Translations under genes and position numbers: made by a program
The notes under the pieces: model-generated
Seen by the model: only the letters and a program-made list of their open reading frames with translations
Database searches by the model: none
What the model was told of the DNA's origin: nothing
Part shown: positions 1 to 6,953 of the stretch, one piece after another
How the letters are laid out: each line of letters begins with the position of its first letter
How positions within the stretch are numbered: position 1 is the first letter of the stretch
DNA from: Thiotrichales bacterium
GTDB lineage: Bacteria; Pseudomonadota; Gammaproteobacteria; UWMA-0217
DNA: 23,072 nucleotides
Direction: 5' to 3'
NCBI GenBank assembly: GCA_024763135.1
Contig: JANTGD010000010.1
Coordinates: forward strand, 1 to 23,072

Positions 1-97
1 ACGGCATCTTGCGATGCAAAATCGCCCACTTCTAAGTGGCGGATCTTCGCAATAGCCAACTATTACCTCCGATCCGCGCCTTGAACTGGACGATTTT
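1..97 (-). repeat. Palindromic MITE/REP-like element, left-end copy
   Basis: A three-tier imperfect palindrome is visible. The outer arms AAAATCGCCCA (18-28) and TGGACGATTTT (87-97) pair with one mismatch. The middle arms GCGGATC (39-45) and GATCCGC (71-77) are perfect, and so are the inner arms AATAG (51-55) and CTATT (60-64), which close a 4-nt loop. The reverse complement of 1-64 closely matches 22873-22940, so the same element sits at both ends of the window in opposite orientation. It has no ORF. The organisation resembles a non-autonomous palindromic repeat; the family is not recognised. Confidence 0.75.
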
Positions 98-101
98 TCA
101 C

Positions 102-141
102 CACAATCTGCTCGCACCTGAATTAATCAGAGCTTCCTTAA
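102..141 (+). repeat. Short dispersed tag repeat, copy 1
   Basis: The tag GAATTAATCAGAGCTTCC followed by TTAA occupies 120-141. The same 22 bases recur at 21980-22001, and a two-mismatch version occurs at 22945-22966. Here and at 21965 the upstream bases ACAATCTG are shared too, so the repeat is about 37-40 bp in those two places. It looks like the end of a mobile or palindromic element, but no transposase is nearby. Confidence 0.7.
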
Positions 142-255
142 TCCAAGGCAGGCCGGACGCTCTGAACACGAGCTATTTTTTTGCCGGGTAAAGATTGGAT
201 GTACTAGAAACCCAGACGTAATACTCGAGATGCAATCGAGAGAGTCTAAAGCATT
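136..255 (+). repeat. Dispersed repeat A (partner at 13023-13159)
   Basis: The core at 136-191 contains AGGCCGGACGCTCTGAA, then GCTATTTT and TTGCCGGGT. It aligns with 13023-13079 with only a few mismatches. The shared blocks TAATACTC (219-226) and GTCTAAAGCATT (244-255) follow in the same order as in the other copy, with variable spacing. The stretch is non-coding and lies downstream of the HPr gene, where ptsI would often be found. The family is unknown. Confidence 0.7.
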
Positions 256-299
256 TGCATGAAAACAGTGTGAATGGCGGGCGCCGGATGCTCGGTGCG

Positions 300-569
300 C
301 TATTCTCCTTCGTCGAAGCGGCGCTCGAATAAATCGCGAATGACCTCCAGGGCGGCTTGCTCATCGTCCCCTGAAACACGTAACTCCAGTATTGTCCCCT
401 GTCCTGCCGCGAGCATCATCACCCCCATGATGCTTTTTCCATTGACGGTATGTTGGTCGCGGCGTAGTTCGATCGTGCTAGAAAACCGGCTGGCCAGGGC
501 AACCAGCTTTGCCGCTGCGCGGGCGTGCAGGCCTAATTGATTACTGACTTCGAGGTCGCAATGGAGCAT
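300..569 (-). CDS. ptsH: HPr-family phosphocarrier protein (HPr/NPr)
   Basis: Small cytoplasmic phosphocarrier of the phosphotransferase system; it accepts phosphate from EI on a histidine and passes it to EIIA proteins. Starting at the ATG at 569 gives 89 residues, with the active-site GLHARAAAKLV placing His at exactly 15 and NGKSIMG placing Ser at exactly 46, the canonical HPr numbering. This supports the ATG over the in-frame TTG at 599. Ser46 is the classical HPr kinase target, and an hprK gene lies in the same cluster. The gene is last in the run, 16 bp after the EIIA gene, and has no clear Shine-Dalgarno sequence. Downstream there is only repeat DNA, with no ptsI/ptsP. It could equally be called npr or ptsO; the sequence does not decide between sugar and nitrogen PTS roles. 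Confidence 0.93.
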   Translation of the reverse strand: MLHCDLEVSNQLGLHARAAAKLVALASRFSSTIELRRDQHTVNGKSIMGVMMLAAGQGTILELRVSGDDEQAALEVIRDLFERRFDEGE

Positions 570-585
570 GCGAGTGTAAGATCTC

Positions 586-981
586 TCAAGAGGTTCCAAA
601 AGAGAGAATAATGCCTTCTTTGGCGCCTGAACAGGCCTTGTCGGCTAAGGCTTCTAGGGTCAGCGTGGGATAGTTCATGATGCGGATCAACATAGGCAGA
701 TTGACCCCGGTAATCACCGCACGATGGCCCTGGCTTGCGGCCCGCATGGCGATATTACTGGGCGTCGATCCGTACAGATCAGCGAGTATCAAAACACCTT
801 CGCCGCTATCGATACGCTCGCAGGTGCGCGCTGCAATGGCGTCGGCTTCATCGATTTTGACTTGCAAGGGAACCTTTAAAGTTTCGGTTTGCAATGGACA
901 CAGTCCAAGGGTGTCGCGCACAGCGCCGAGTAATGCGTCCCCCAATTCGCCATGGGTGATGATCAAAATACCAACGCTCAC
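586..981 (-). CDS. PTS EIIA component, mannose/fructose (ManX) type, stand-alone
   Basis: Single-domain EIIA(Man)-type protein of 131 residues, the usual length for the isolated domain. The N-terminal GILIITHGELG puts the phosphorylatable histidine at position 10, as in the IIA domain of E. coli ManX. The loop ADLYGSTPSN matches the family's conserved Gly-Ser-Pro-Asn region. No IIB, IIC or IID partner is in the window, so a regulatory role is more likely than sugar uptake; this is inferred from context and from similar clusters in beta-proteobacteria and some other Proteobacteria. The start is GTG, in a GTGA overlap with the rapZ stop codon, which indicates translational coupling. HPr follows 16 bp later and is its probable phosphate donor. 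Confidence 0.92.
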   Translation of the reverse strand: MSVGILIITHGELGDALLGAVRDTLGLCPLQTETLKVPLQVKIDEADAIAARTCERIDSGEGVLILADLYGSTPSNIAMRAASQGHRAVITGVNLPMLIRIMNYPTLTLEALADKACSGAKEGIILSFGTS

Positions 982-1841
982 TGGATTTCTCGGTGCTTGA
1001 GCTGGACTGAGTCGCCGAGTACTGGCTTGAGGTGGTGGAATAATTTTTCGGCCATAAACACGGAGCGATGGCGGCCACCCGTACAGCCAAGCGAGACAGT
1101 TACATAGCTCCGGTTACAGGCTTGAAATCCTTTAAGCCAGTCATCGAAGAAGCCGCGAATCGATTGAAACATTTTTTCAACCTCAGCGTGTTGCTCCAAA
1201 TATTCGATGACCGGCGCCTCACGGCCGGTATGCGGACGCAGATCTTTGATCCAATGCGGATTGGGCAGACAGCGTAGGTCGAACACAAAATCGGAATCCA
1301 AAGGAAGACCATGCTTGAAGCCAAAGGACTGAATCAATAGCGACAATTGTGTGCTCTGTGTGGTGATGCCGGTGCGGTTTTTCAGCAGCAGACTGAGCTC
1401 ATGGAGGTTGAGGCGGGACGTGTCGATCGAAAGGTCCGCCAGCACCGCAACGGGCTCGAGCAGTTCTTTTTCTTTACTAATTGCATCAGTCAGTGGTAAG
1501 CCGCTATGGGTCAGAGGATGTTTGCGGCGGGTTTCTCCATAGCGTTTAATCAAGACATCTTCGCTTGCCTGGAGATAGATTAGGGAAACATCTTGGCTGA
1601 CGGTTTCCACCTGGCTCAGGATTTGGTCGAGATTTTTCAGTTCCTTTTGGCCCGAGCGCACGTCGATGCCTAAGGCAACCTTAGCAAACACGCTCGAAGC
1701 GCTTTGTGCGAGTTCTTTTACAGTTGTCAGCAGAAGCTGCACGGGCAGATTGTCGATGCAATAGTAGCCCTCGTCTTCGAAAGCATTAAGTGCAATCGAT
1801 TTTCCTGAGCCGGACAATCCGCTGATAATGTTGATTTTCAT
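978..1841 (-). CDS. rapZ: RapZ, RNase adapter / nucleotide-binding protein
   Basis: Cytoplasmic P-loop protein of the RapZ (YvcJ/YhbJ) family. In E. coli it binds the small RNA GlmZ and presents it to RNase E, controlling glucosamine-6-phosphate synthesis. The Walker A motif GLSGSGKS is at residues 8-15, followed by GYYCIDNLPVQLL. The C-terminal domain, which in E. coli binds RNA and metabolite, carries GCTGGRHRSV. I chose the ATG at 1841 (287 aa) because it reproduces the family N-terminus, a Met then six residues before Ser-Gly; an in-frame GTG at 1847 adds two residues. It lies between hprK (139-bp gap) and the EIIA gene, which it overlaps. Whether a GlmZ-like RNA exists here cannot be seen. 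Confidence 0.95.
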   Translation of the reverse strand: MKINIISGLSGSGKSIALNAFEDEGYYCIDNLPVQLLLTTVKELAQSASSVFAKVALGIDVRSGQKELKNLDQILSQVETVSQDVSLIYLQASEDVLIKRYGETRRKHPLTHSGLPLTDAISKEKELLEPVAVLADLSIDTSRLNLHELSLLLKNRTGITTQSTQLSLLIQSFGFKHGLPLDSDFVFDLRCLPNPHWIKDLRPHTGREAPVIEYLEQHAEVEKMFQSIRGFFDDWLKGFQACNRSYVTVSLGCTGGRHRSVFMAEKLFHHLKPVLGDSVQLKHREIQ

Positions 1842-1986
1842 AGTCACAATGCGTTGTCAACGAGCGGGAACAAAGCAGCGGATACAAAAACAATTTGCGA
1901 TTCAGACGGGCGAGACGCTGATCGCGGTATCGTGCCTATAGAGCGGCATGTTACAACGCTTGTCGCAGGATTCACAGATGGGATGA

Positions 1987-2820
1987 TCACAGGGCGGAAG
2001 GGGATGAATTGAAGCGTTTGAGGCGCTCGAGAAATCCTGCGACATCATCTGTACCACCGCGCTTTTGCCGGTGCTGTTTTACGAGGACTTCTGCGGCGAG
2101 TGCTAACCCACCTTTCATTTCAGAAAACAGGGCGATGCCTGGCACCTCTACGCCCGAGATATGACGAAAAAAGGTGGTCGGGTGCACGTCCGAGCCGGGG
2201 GGAGCAGTCTGAAGCTCAATGACCAAGTCGAGTTGCGCCGAGGGTGCAATCGCTCGGTCACCAAATAAACTGCGAATATTGAGCATGCCCATTCCGCGTA
2301 GTGCCAAGTAGTCCTGCAGCGGAGCTGGGCAGATGCCGCGGATGTGTTCTGCGTCATTGCGCGCAAAGAGCGGAATATCGTCTGCAATCATGCGATGCTT
2401 GCGATCAAGCAGGTTTAGGGCCAGTTCGCTTTTGCCGATTCCAGGCTCGCCCGTAATCAGGACGCCTAAGTCGAATACTTGCAGGAAAACCCCATGGACT
2501 GTTTCTAAATGCGGCGAGGCCTGGGTTAGAACGGTATTGAGCAAGGTGGCTAATTCTGCTTGTTGCATCGGGCAGTAAAACCTGGGCGTGCTGGATCCAG
2601 GCTGTCCTTTTTGCGTTGCGGTCAATGCAAAGATCAGGGGGATCTGCGTATTGTCCGCGGTGACGAGCGCAGATTGAGAGATGCCTGCATTGGTTTCTAC
2701 CCAGGGTGCGTCTGGCGCGAGCTGGATCGAGGTTTGACTATACTCAAACCCACTCAACCACTCGATTGGGCAGCGCAGTTTGAGCCGATGATATAACTCG
2801 ACAAGCGTCAGAGGTGGCAT
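1987..2820 (-). CDS. hprK: HPr kinase/phosphorylase, with altered signature motifs
   Basis: Homologue of HprK, which phosphorylates HPr on Ser46 and also removes that phosphate. The protein has 277 residues: a divergent N-terminal domain of about 105 residues, then the P-loop catalytic domain. Visible elements are VHG with His109, Walker A GEPGIGKS (124-131) and HRMIADD with Asp147/Asp148. The usual signature is Leu-Glu-(Val/Ile)-Arg-Gly-(Leu)-Gly; here it reads LALRGMG (172-178), so Ala173 replaces the conserved Glu. Near residues 228-238 the family's Pro-Val-Arg-Pro-Gly-Arg-Asn type segment is replaced by ALFSEMKGG. The protein may be altered in activity or only a divergent kinase. The ATG start is 15 bp after ptsN. 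Enteric bacteria lack this gene; it occurs in beta-proteobacteria and some gamma lineages. Confidence 0.88.
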   Translation of the reverse strand: MPPLTLVELYHRLKLRCPIEWLSGFEYSQTSIQLAPDAPWVETNAGISQSALVTADNTQIPLIFALTATQKGQPGSSTPRFYCPMQQAELATLLNTVLTQASPHLETVHGVFLQVFDLGVLITGEPGIGKSELALNLLDRKHRMIADDIPLFARNDAEHIRGICPAPLQDYLALRGMGMLNIRSLFGDRAIAPSAQLDLVIELQTAPPGSDVHPTTFFRHISGVEVPGIALFSEMKGGLALAAEVLVKQHRQKRGGTDDVAGFLERLKRFNSSPSAL

Positions 2821-2835
2821 GCAAAGGATCGGCGA

Positions 2836-3303
2836 TCAAGCGTGAGTCGGCGTCTGCCAACGGGTCGCCAATTGGTGCAGCGCCTGGCAGTTGCGTGAAC
2901 CGCGCAAACGTTCCAGAAACTCGGGGTTGCGCAGCATTTCGGCAAGCTGGGCTAGGATATCGAGATGCACCTGACTCGATGCCTCGGGTACCATCAGTGC
3001 AAACAGGAGATCCACTGGCTGATGGTCAGGCGCGTCGAAATCGATCCCATTTTTGAGCTTGATCAGGGCCAGGCTAGGAGATTGCAGGTCGTTAATGCGC
3101 GTATGGGGGAGCGCAACGCCTTTCCCCAGTCCCGTACTACCCAGTTGCTCGCGACTGAGCAGTCCCTGGAAAATCTGCGTTTTCGACAGTGTCGGATCAG
3201 CTTTGGCCAGAAGACCGCTCAATTCTTCCAAAACCCGCTTTTTGCTGCAGGCTTCTGGATCGCATGCCACTTGGTCGTAGGGGAGCAGGGAGGCGAGATT
3301 CAT
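2836..3303 (-). CDS. ptsN: PtsN, nitrogen-regulatory EIIA (EIIA-Ntr)
   Basis: EIIA of the nitrogen-related PTS, a cytoplasmic regulator whose phosphorylation state affects potassium transport and other targets in E. coli. It has 155 residues and one PTS EIIA type-2 domain. The phosphorylatable histidine is His67 in GKGVALPHTR, followed by the family pattern of a hydrophobic strand and the PVDLLFALMVPE segment. It starts with ATG two bases after the hpf stop codon and is followed 15 bp later by hprK, so it is surely in one transcript with hpf. The neighbouring HPr is its probable phosphoryl donor; the EI enzyme of the cascade is not in the window. Confidence 0.96.
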   Translation of the reverse strand: MNLASLLPYDQVACDPEACSKKRVLEELSGLLAKADPTLSKTQIFQGLLSREQLGSTGLGKGVALPHTRINDLQSPSLALIKLKNGIDFDAPDHQPVDLLFALMVPEASSQVHLDILAQLAEMLRNPEFLERLRGSRNCQALHQLATRWQTPTHA

Positions 3304-3305
3304 GC

Positions 3306-3641
3306 TTAAACGGGAAACTCAGTGTTACGATGTGAGCCTTCGTTGTTGTTGCGATGGTGGTTCTTGGACTTCTCCTTGTGTTTGACTACTTGCCGGTCCA
3401 ACTTGTCTATGAGCCCGTCGATGGCGGCGTACATGTCTTCCTGGGTGTCTTCCGCATAAAACTGGTTACCGCTGACGAAAACAGAGGCTTCAGCCTTTTG
3501 GCGGAGTTTTTCAACGGTAAGTATGACTTTGACCTCGATCACTTGGTCGAAATGCCTCTTTAGCTTAGAGAGCTTCTCATTCACATAGTTTCTGAGTGAG
3601 TCAGTGAGTTCGACGTGATGTCCACTAAGAGTCAACTGCAT
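3306..3641 (-). CDS. hpf: Ribosome hibernation-promoting factor, short form
   Basis: HPF/YfiA-family protein that binds the small ribosomal subunit and helps form inactive 100S dimers in stationary phase. It has 111 residues: one ribosome-binding domain (about 1-95) starting MQLTLSGHHVELTDSLRNYV and containing AEDTQEDMYAAIDGLIDKLD. The C-terminal tail is His/Asn/Lys-rich and probably disordered. The length fits the short HPF class of gammaproteobacteria, not the long form with a dimerisation domain. It sits between rpoN (228-bp gap) and ptsN (2-bp gap), as in most gammaproteobacteria. The long gap to rpoN leaves room for a private promoter, but none is obvious by eye. Confidence 0.95.
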   Translation of the reverse strand: MQLTLSGHHVELTDSLRNYVNEKLSKLKRHFDQVIEVKVILTVEKLRQKAEASVFVSGNQFYAEDTQEDMYAAIDGLIDKLDRQVVKHKEKSKNHHRNNNEGSHRNTEFPV

Positions 3642-3673
3642 AACAGGTTTCCTTCTATTGGGGGTTGGTAGAG

Positions 3674-3803
3674 CGTAACCGGTTTTGAAACACAGTGGGA
3701 TTGACTTAACGTGCTTCGGCGATTGATGGCGCTCGTAAATAGTGAAACTGATGGTCTACATGAGGCCGGAAGATAGGCCGAAGACGTGGGGTGGCCGGTT
3801 ACG
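3674..3803. repeat. Spaced 9-bp inverted repeat in the rpoN-hpf gap
   Basis: CGTAACCGG (3674-3682) and CCGGTTACG (3795-3803) are perfect reverse complements with 112 bp between them. They lie in the 228-bp non-coding stretch between the rpoN stop and the hpf start. They could be paired operator half-sites or the base of a large RNA fold. A chance match cannot be ruled out, and the loop has no clear further pairing. Confidence 0.4.
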
Positions 3804-3869
3804 AATGGACAGAGCGTGCGGGTGAATTGTTGTGGCTGGTTGTACACCATAACCCACGGGGAGCGGGCA

Positions 3870-5330
3870 TTAAGTGATTCTTTTGCGCTCATTAGATGGC
3901 GGTATCTGCATTGCTTCGCGGTATTTGGCGATGGTGCGGCGTGCAACTTTGACTCCCTTTTTTTGTAATAAGATAGAGGCTATTTTGCTATCACTCAAGG
4001 GCTTTTGTGGGTTCTCTTCTTGAACGAGACTGCGGATCATAGCGCGAATCGCGGTGGCCGACGCATTACCACCATCCGAAGTGCTCAATTGGCTGGAGAA
4101 AAAGTACTTGAATTCAAACATCCCTTTAGGGGTCAGCATGTATTTTTGCGTGGTCACGCGGGAAATCGTGGATTCATGCATCTCGAGTTCCTCGGCAATG
4201 TCTCTGAGCACCATCGGATGCATGGCTTCTTCTCCATACTCGAAGAAGTCTTGTTGTTTGCGCACGATTGCCTCGGCCACCTTGAGAATGGTCTCATTGC
4301 GGCTCTGGATGCTTTTGATAAACCAGCGGGCTTCTTGGAGTTGGTCTCTGATGTATTGATTATCAGTGCTTTTGTCGCCTCTTTTGACCAGGCTGGAGTA
4401 AAAAGGGTGGACACGCAGGCGTGGTGAGATCTCGGGATTCAGTGACACCTGCCAAACGCCGTCTAGTTGGGAGACATACACATCCGGTGTGACATAATCA
4501 GCCGCCTTGCCACTGATTATGGAACCGGGACGAGGGTTGAGGCGCCGAATGACCAGCATGGCCTCCTCAATGGCTTGTTGATCAAGACCACTGGCCTGAG
4601 CAAGCTGCTTGATATTTTGTTTCTCCAGCTCCGCAAAGCTGTTTTCCACCAGCGCACGGGCGTGTTCCACCGCAGGCGCGTTGCTTTCATTGGCACGTAA
4701 CTGGCAGAGCAGCGACTGCTGTAGGTTGGACGCCCCACAGCCGATTGGGTCGAGCTGCAGGATGGTGTGTTGCATGACCTGTACTTCTTCAAGTGTCAGC
4801 TCCTCATCGAGCATTTCATGTAAGTCGCTTAATAAATCTTCCAGGGGATCCTGCAGGTAACCATCATCGTTCAGGTTGTGAATCAGGTAGCGGCCAATGG
4901 CCATATCCATCTCGGTCAAAGGCATGAGCTCGAGCTGTTCCAGCAAATGTTCAGAGAGACCATTGCCTGCACCGGGTTGGTTTTCAAGGTAGTCGGTGTT
5001 GCTGTCCGCAGCGGTGGATTGGGGGCTGGGATTGTCATATATCGAGTCCCAGCTTGTATCGACGGGTAGATCAGAGGGGATGACCTGACTGGTGTCAGGG
5101 CCGGGAAGTTCCACATCCGCTTTCTCATAGGGATTGTCATACTCCGCAGGGGCTTCCGCTTGGGCTGTGGGCGCTTCGTCGGTGTCCAGGAGAGGATTTT
5201 GCTCCATCATTTCCTGGATTTGTTGCTGGAGTTCAAGCGTAGAATATTGCAGTAACCGGATGGTCTGCTGGAGTTGCGGGGTTAGCGCAAGGTTTTGCCC
5301 GATCTTGAGTTGCAGGTTGGCTTTGAGCAT
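3870..5330 (-). CDS. rpoN: RNA polymerase sigma-54 factor
   Basis: Sigma-54, which directs RNA polymerase to promoters with -24/-12 elements and needs enhancer-binding ATPases to open them. The ATG at 5330 gives 486 residues, near the E. coli length, and restores the standard N-terminus MLKANLQLKIGQNLALTPQ, the glutamine- and leucine-rich region I that contacts activators. An acidic region II follows (about 50-120), then the core-binding domain, an HTH around LRDIAEELEMHESTISRVT, and the diagnostic RpoN box ARRTIAKYRE near 463-472. An in-frame TTG at 5393 would add 21 residues (507 aa) but is less likely. Neither start has a good Shine-Dalgarno sequence. The gene lies between lptB and hpf; a sigma-70-like promoter at 5499-5527 could give it independent transcription. 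Confidence 0.96.
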   Translation of the reverse strand: MLKANLQLKIGQNLALTPQLQQTIRLLQYSTLELQQQIQEMMEQNPLLDTDEAPTAQAEAPAEYDNPYEKADVELPGPDTSQVIPSDLPVDTSWDSIYDNPSPQSTAADSNTDYLENQPGAGNGLSEHLLEQLELMPLTEMDMAIGRYLIHNLNDDGYLQDPLEDLLSDLHEMLDEELTLEEVQVMQHTILQLDPIGCGASNLQQSLLCQLRANESNAPAVEHARALVENSFAELEKQNIKQLAQASGLDQQAIEEAMLVIRRLNPRPGSIISGKAADYVTPDVYVSQLDGVWQVSLNPEISPRLRVHPFYSSLVKRGDKSTDNQYIRDQLQEARWFIKSIQSRNETILKVAEAIVRKQQDFFEYGEEAMHPMVLRDIAEELEMHESTISRVTTQKYMLTPKGMFEFKYFFSSQLSTSDGGNASATAIRAMIRSLVQEENPQKPLSDSKIASILLQKKGVKVARRTIAKYREAMQIPPSNERKRIT

Positions 5331-5694
5331 GGTTGAGGCGTCTACTAGATCACTCGGTTTAATGTTAGCTGAGTTTTTCAGCCTGGTATTCAATCAAGAG
5401 GCGGAATAACGACGAGGCGGTAAAAGAATGCGTCGTCAAATACCAGTTTAATTCTACGCGCGTTTTCGCTTGTGATGGCCTCCTGGATTGATGGATAGAG
5501 TATAGCGCAAAAATCGGCCGATGGTAAGCAAGAAATATGCCATTGATTAACATTTATGCTGTTTCGGGGCAACGAATCGGCGCACTCGTCTTTTGATCGT
5601 TATTTGCATGCTTTTCTTGTGCCGTTGTGCGAAGAACATCACCTTCTCGGCCAAACTCCAAGCATGTCAGGTTCAGTAAGCACTTAGCAGGCGG
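5331..5694 (-). other. lptB-rpoN intergenic region and rpoN leader
   Basis: This 364-bp stretch contains no convincing gene; the small ORFs across it lack family features. It holds a plausible sigma-70 promoter at 5499-5527, which would leave a 5' leader of about 160 nt before the rpoN ATG. I see no strong rho-independent terminator for lptB between 5600 and 5694. Confidence 0.5.
5499..5527 (-). promoter_or_regulatory. Candidate sigma-70 promoter for rpoN
   Basis: On the minus strand, TTACCA (5522-5527, 4 of 6 to TTGACA) is separated by exactly 17 bp from TATACT (5499-5504, 5 of 6 to TATAAT). It is in the right orientation, about 170 bp upstream of the rpoN ATG. Assigned by eye only. Confidence 0.55.
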
Positions 5695-6420
5695 TTAGAG
5701 CCGGAAATTTTCGCCCAGGTAGAAGCGTTTGACATCTTCATTGGCAAGCAGGGCCTCTGGTGCTCCCTCTGCCATCATGTGCCCGTCGTGCAGAATATAG
5801 CCACGATTGCAGATGCCTAGGGTTTCCCGCACATTATGATCGGTGATCAGAACACCAATATTTCTATCCACAAGATGCGTGATAATGCGCTGGATGTCCA
5901 GTACTGAAATGGGGTCAACGCCCGCAAATGGTTCGTCGAGTAGGATAAACGCCGGTTCCGCGGCAAGGGCCCGAGCAATTTCCACACGGCGACGTTCCCC
6001 CCCGGAAAGACTGATCCCAAGGCTGTCACGAATATGGGTGATCTGTAGTTCCTCCAAAAGGCGTTCCAGATTCTCTTCGCGAGCCTGGCGGTTGAGTGAC
6101 TTGCGAATCTCCAAAACGGCCATAATGTTTTGCGCCACGGTGAGCTTGCGAAAAACTGAAGCTTCTTGAGGCAGGTAGCCTACCCCGAGGCGCGCCCGGG
6201 CATGCATGGGCTGGAGGCTTAAATCGTGATCATCGAGATGAATACTGCCGCCATCCGCTTGTATCAATCCAACGATGATGTAGAAACAGGTCGTTTTACC
6301 TGCGCCATTGGGGCCCAGCAGGCCGACGACTTCACCGCTTTCAACATACAGTGATACGCCTTTGAGTATCGTCCGCTTTTTAAAGCGCTTTTCGAGATCT
6401 TTGGCGACAAGTAGGCTCAT
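5695..6420 (-). CDS. lptB: LptB, LPS export ABC transporter ATPase
   Basis: Cytoplasmic ATPase of the LptB2FGC complex, which extracts lipopolysaccharide from the inner membrane and pushes it onto the periplasmic bridge. It has 241 residues, the usual length. Motifs in order: Walker A GPNGAGKT (36-43), Q-loop YLPQEAS, signature LSGGE (138-142), Walker B FILLDEP (158-164) with the catalytic Glu, and H-loop ITDHNV. The ATG overlaps the lptA stop as ATGA, so the two are coupled. LptF and LptG, the membrane partners, are not in the window, as is normal. The lptC-lptA-lptB-rpoN order is highly conserved. Confidence 0.97.
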   Translation of the reverse strand: MSLLVAKDLEKRFKKRTILKGVSLYVESGEVVGLLGPNGAGKTTCFYIIVGLIQADGGSIHLDDHDLSLQPMHARARLGVGYLPQEASVFRKLTVAQNIMAVLEIRKSLNRQAREENLERLLEELQITHIRDSLGISLSGGERRRVEIARALAAEPAFILLDEPFAGVDPISVLDIQRIITHLVDRNIGVLITDHNVRETLGICNRGYILHDGHMMAEGAPEALLANEDVKRFYLGENFRL

Positions 6421-6953
6421 TGGGCAGGTTCAAATGTGACTTCGACACGACGTTTGGCAGCTTTTCCGCCGGCGACGAGGTTACCGGAGGTGAGATCATA
6501 TTCGATGTAGTCGTTTGCGATGGTATTGCCTTGCTGGGCGAGTCGCCCATCCCCTCTCAATACAATACGCGCAGTTTTGCTGAAATAGTCCACTTCGTTT
6601 GCTTGTCCTTCGACGAGGCCACCCTCTTTTTGTTTGGCTACAAAATGAGCAGGTTGCCCGCGCATTTCAATATGTTCGAGTTGCCCCGCCTTGGTAAACA
6701 CCTTCAGTGTGTCTGCTTCTAGGCGCATGTCTCCTTGCGTCATGACGACGTGTCCGGTGTAAGTGGTCGATTGTTCTTTCTGGTTGAGTTCCAGTGCGTC
6801 GGCGCTGATTTTAATCGGGCCGGTGGGTTTAGGCTCTGCGGCCTGTAACGAAGCGATCGGCAGACTGTGCAGTAGGCCGAGCAATAGCAACAGCATTCCC
6901 AACCGCGTAGGGGATTGGGCTTGGAATGTTGATTTGTCAGGGTACATAAACAC
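6417..6953 (-). CDS. lptA: LptA, periplasmic LPS transport protein
   Basis: Periplasmic bridge protein that carries LPS from LptC to LptD through an OstA/LptA-type beta-jellyroll. It has 178 residues from GTG. A signal peptide is visible: a polar start, the core LGMLLLLLGLLHSLPIA, and an Ala-rich cleavage region near SLQAAEP. The mature part has the repeated strand pattern typical of the family (ALELNQKEQSTTYTGHV, then ANEVDYFSKTARIVL). GTG at 6953 is preferred because GGAGG (6960-6964) lies 6 nt upstream; the in-frame ATG at 6947 would be 12 nt from it. The 5' end overlaps lptC by 17 bp and the stop overlaps lptB, indicating tight coupling. Confidence 0.94.
   Translation of the reverse strand: MFMYPDKSTFQAQSPTRLGMLLLLLGLLHSLPIASLQAAEPKPTGPIKISADALELNQKEQSTTYTGHVVMTQGDMRLEADTLKVFTKAGQLEHIEMRGQPAHFVAKQKEGGLVEGQANEVDYFSKTARIVLRGDGRLAQQGNTIANDYIEYDLTSGNLVAGGKAAKRRVEVTFEPAQ

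Noticed and set aside
3870..5393. RpoN starting at the TTG at 5393
   Set aside because: The extra 21 residues are absent from the usual sigma-54 N-terminus, which begins exactly at the ATG at 5330.
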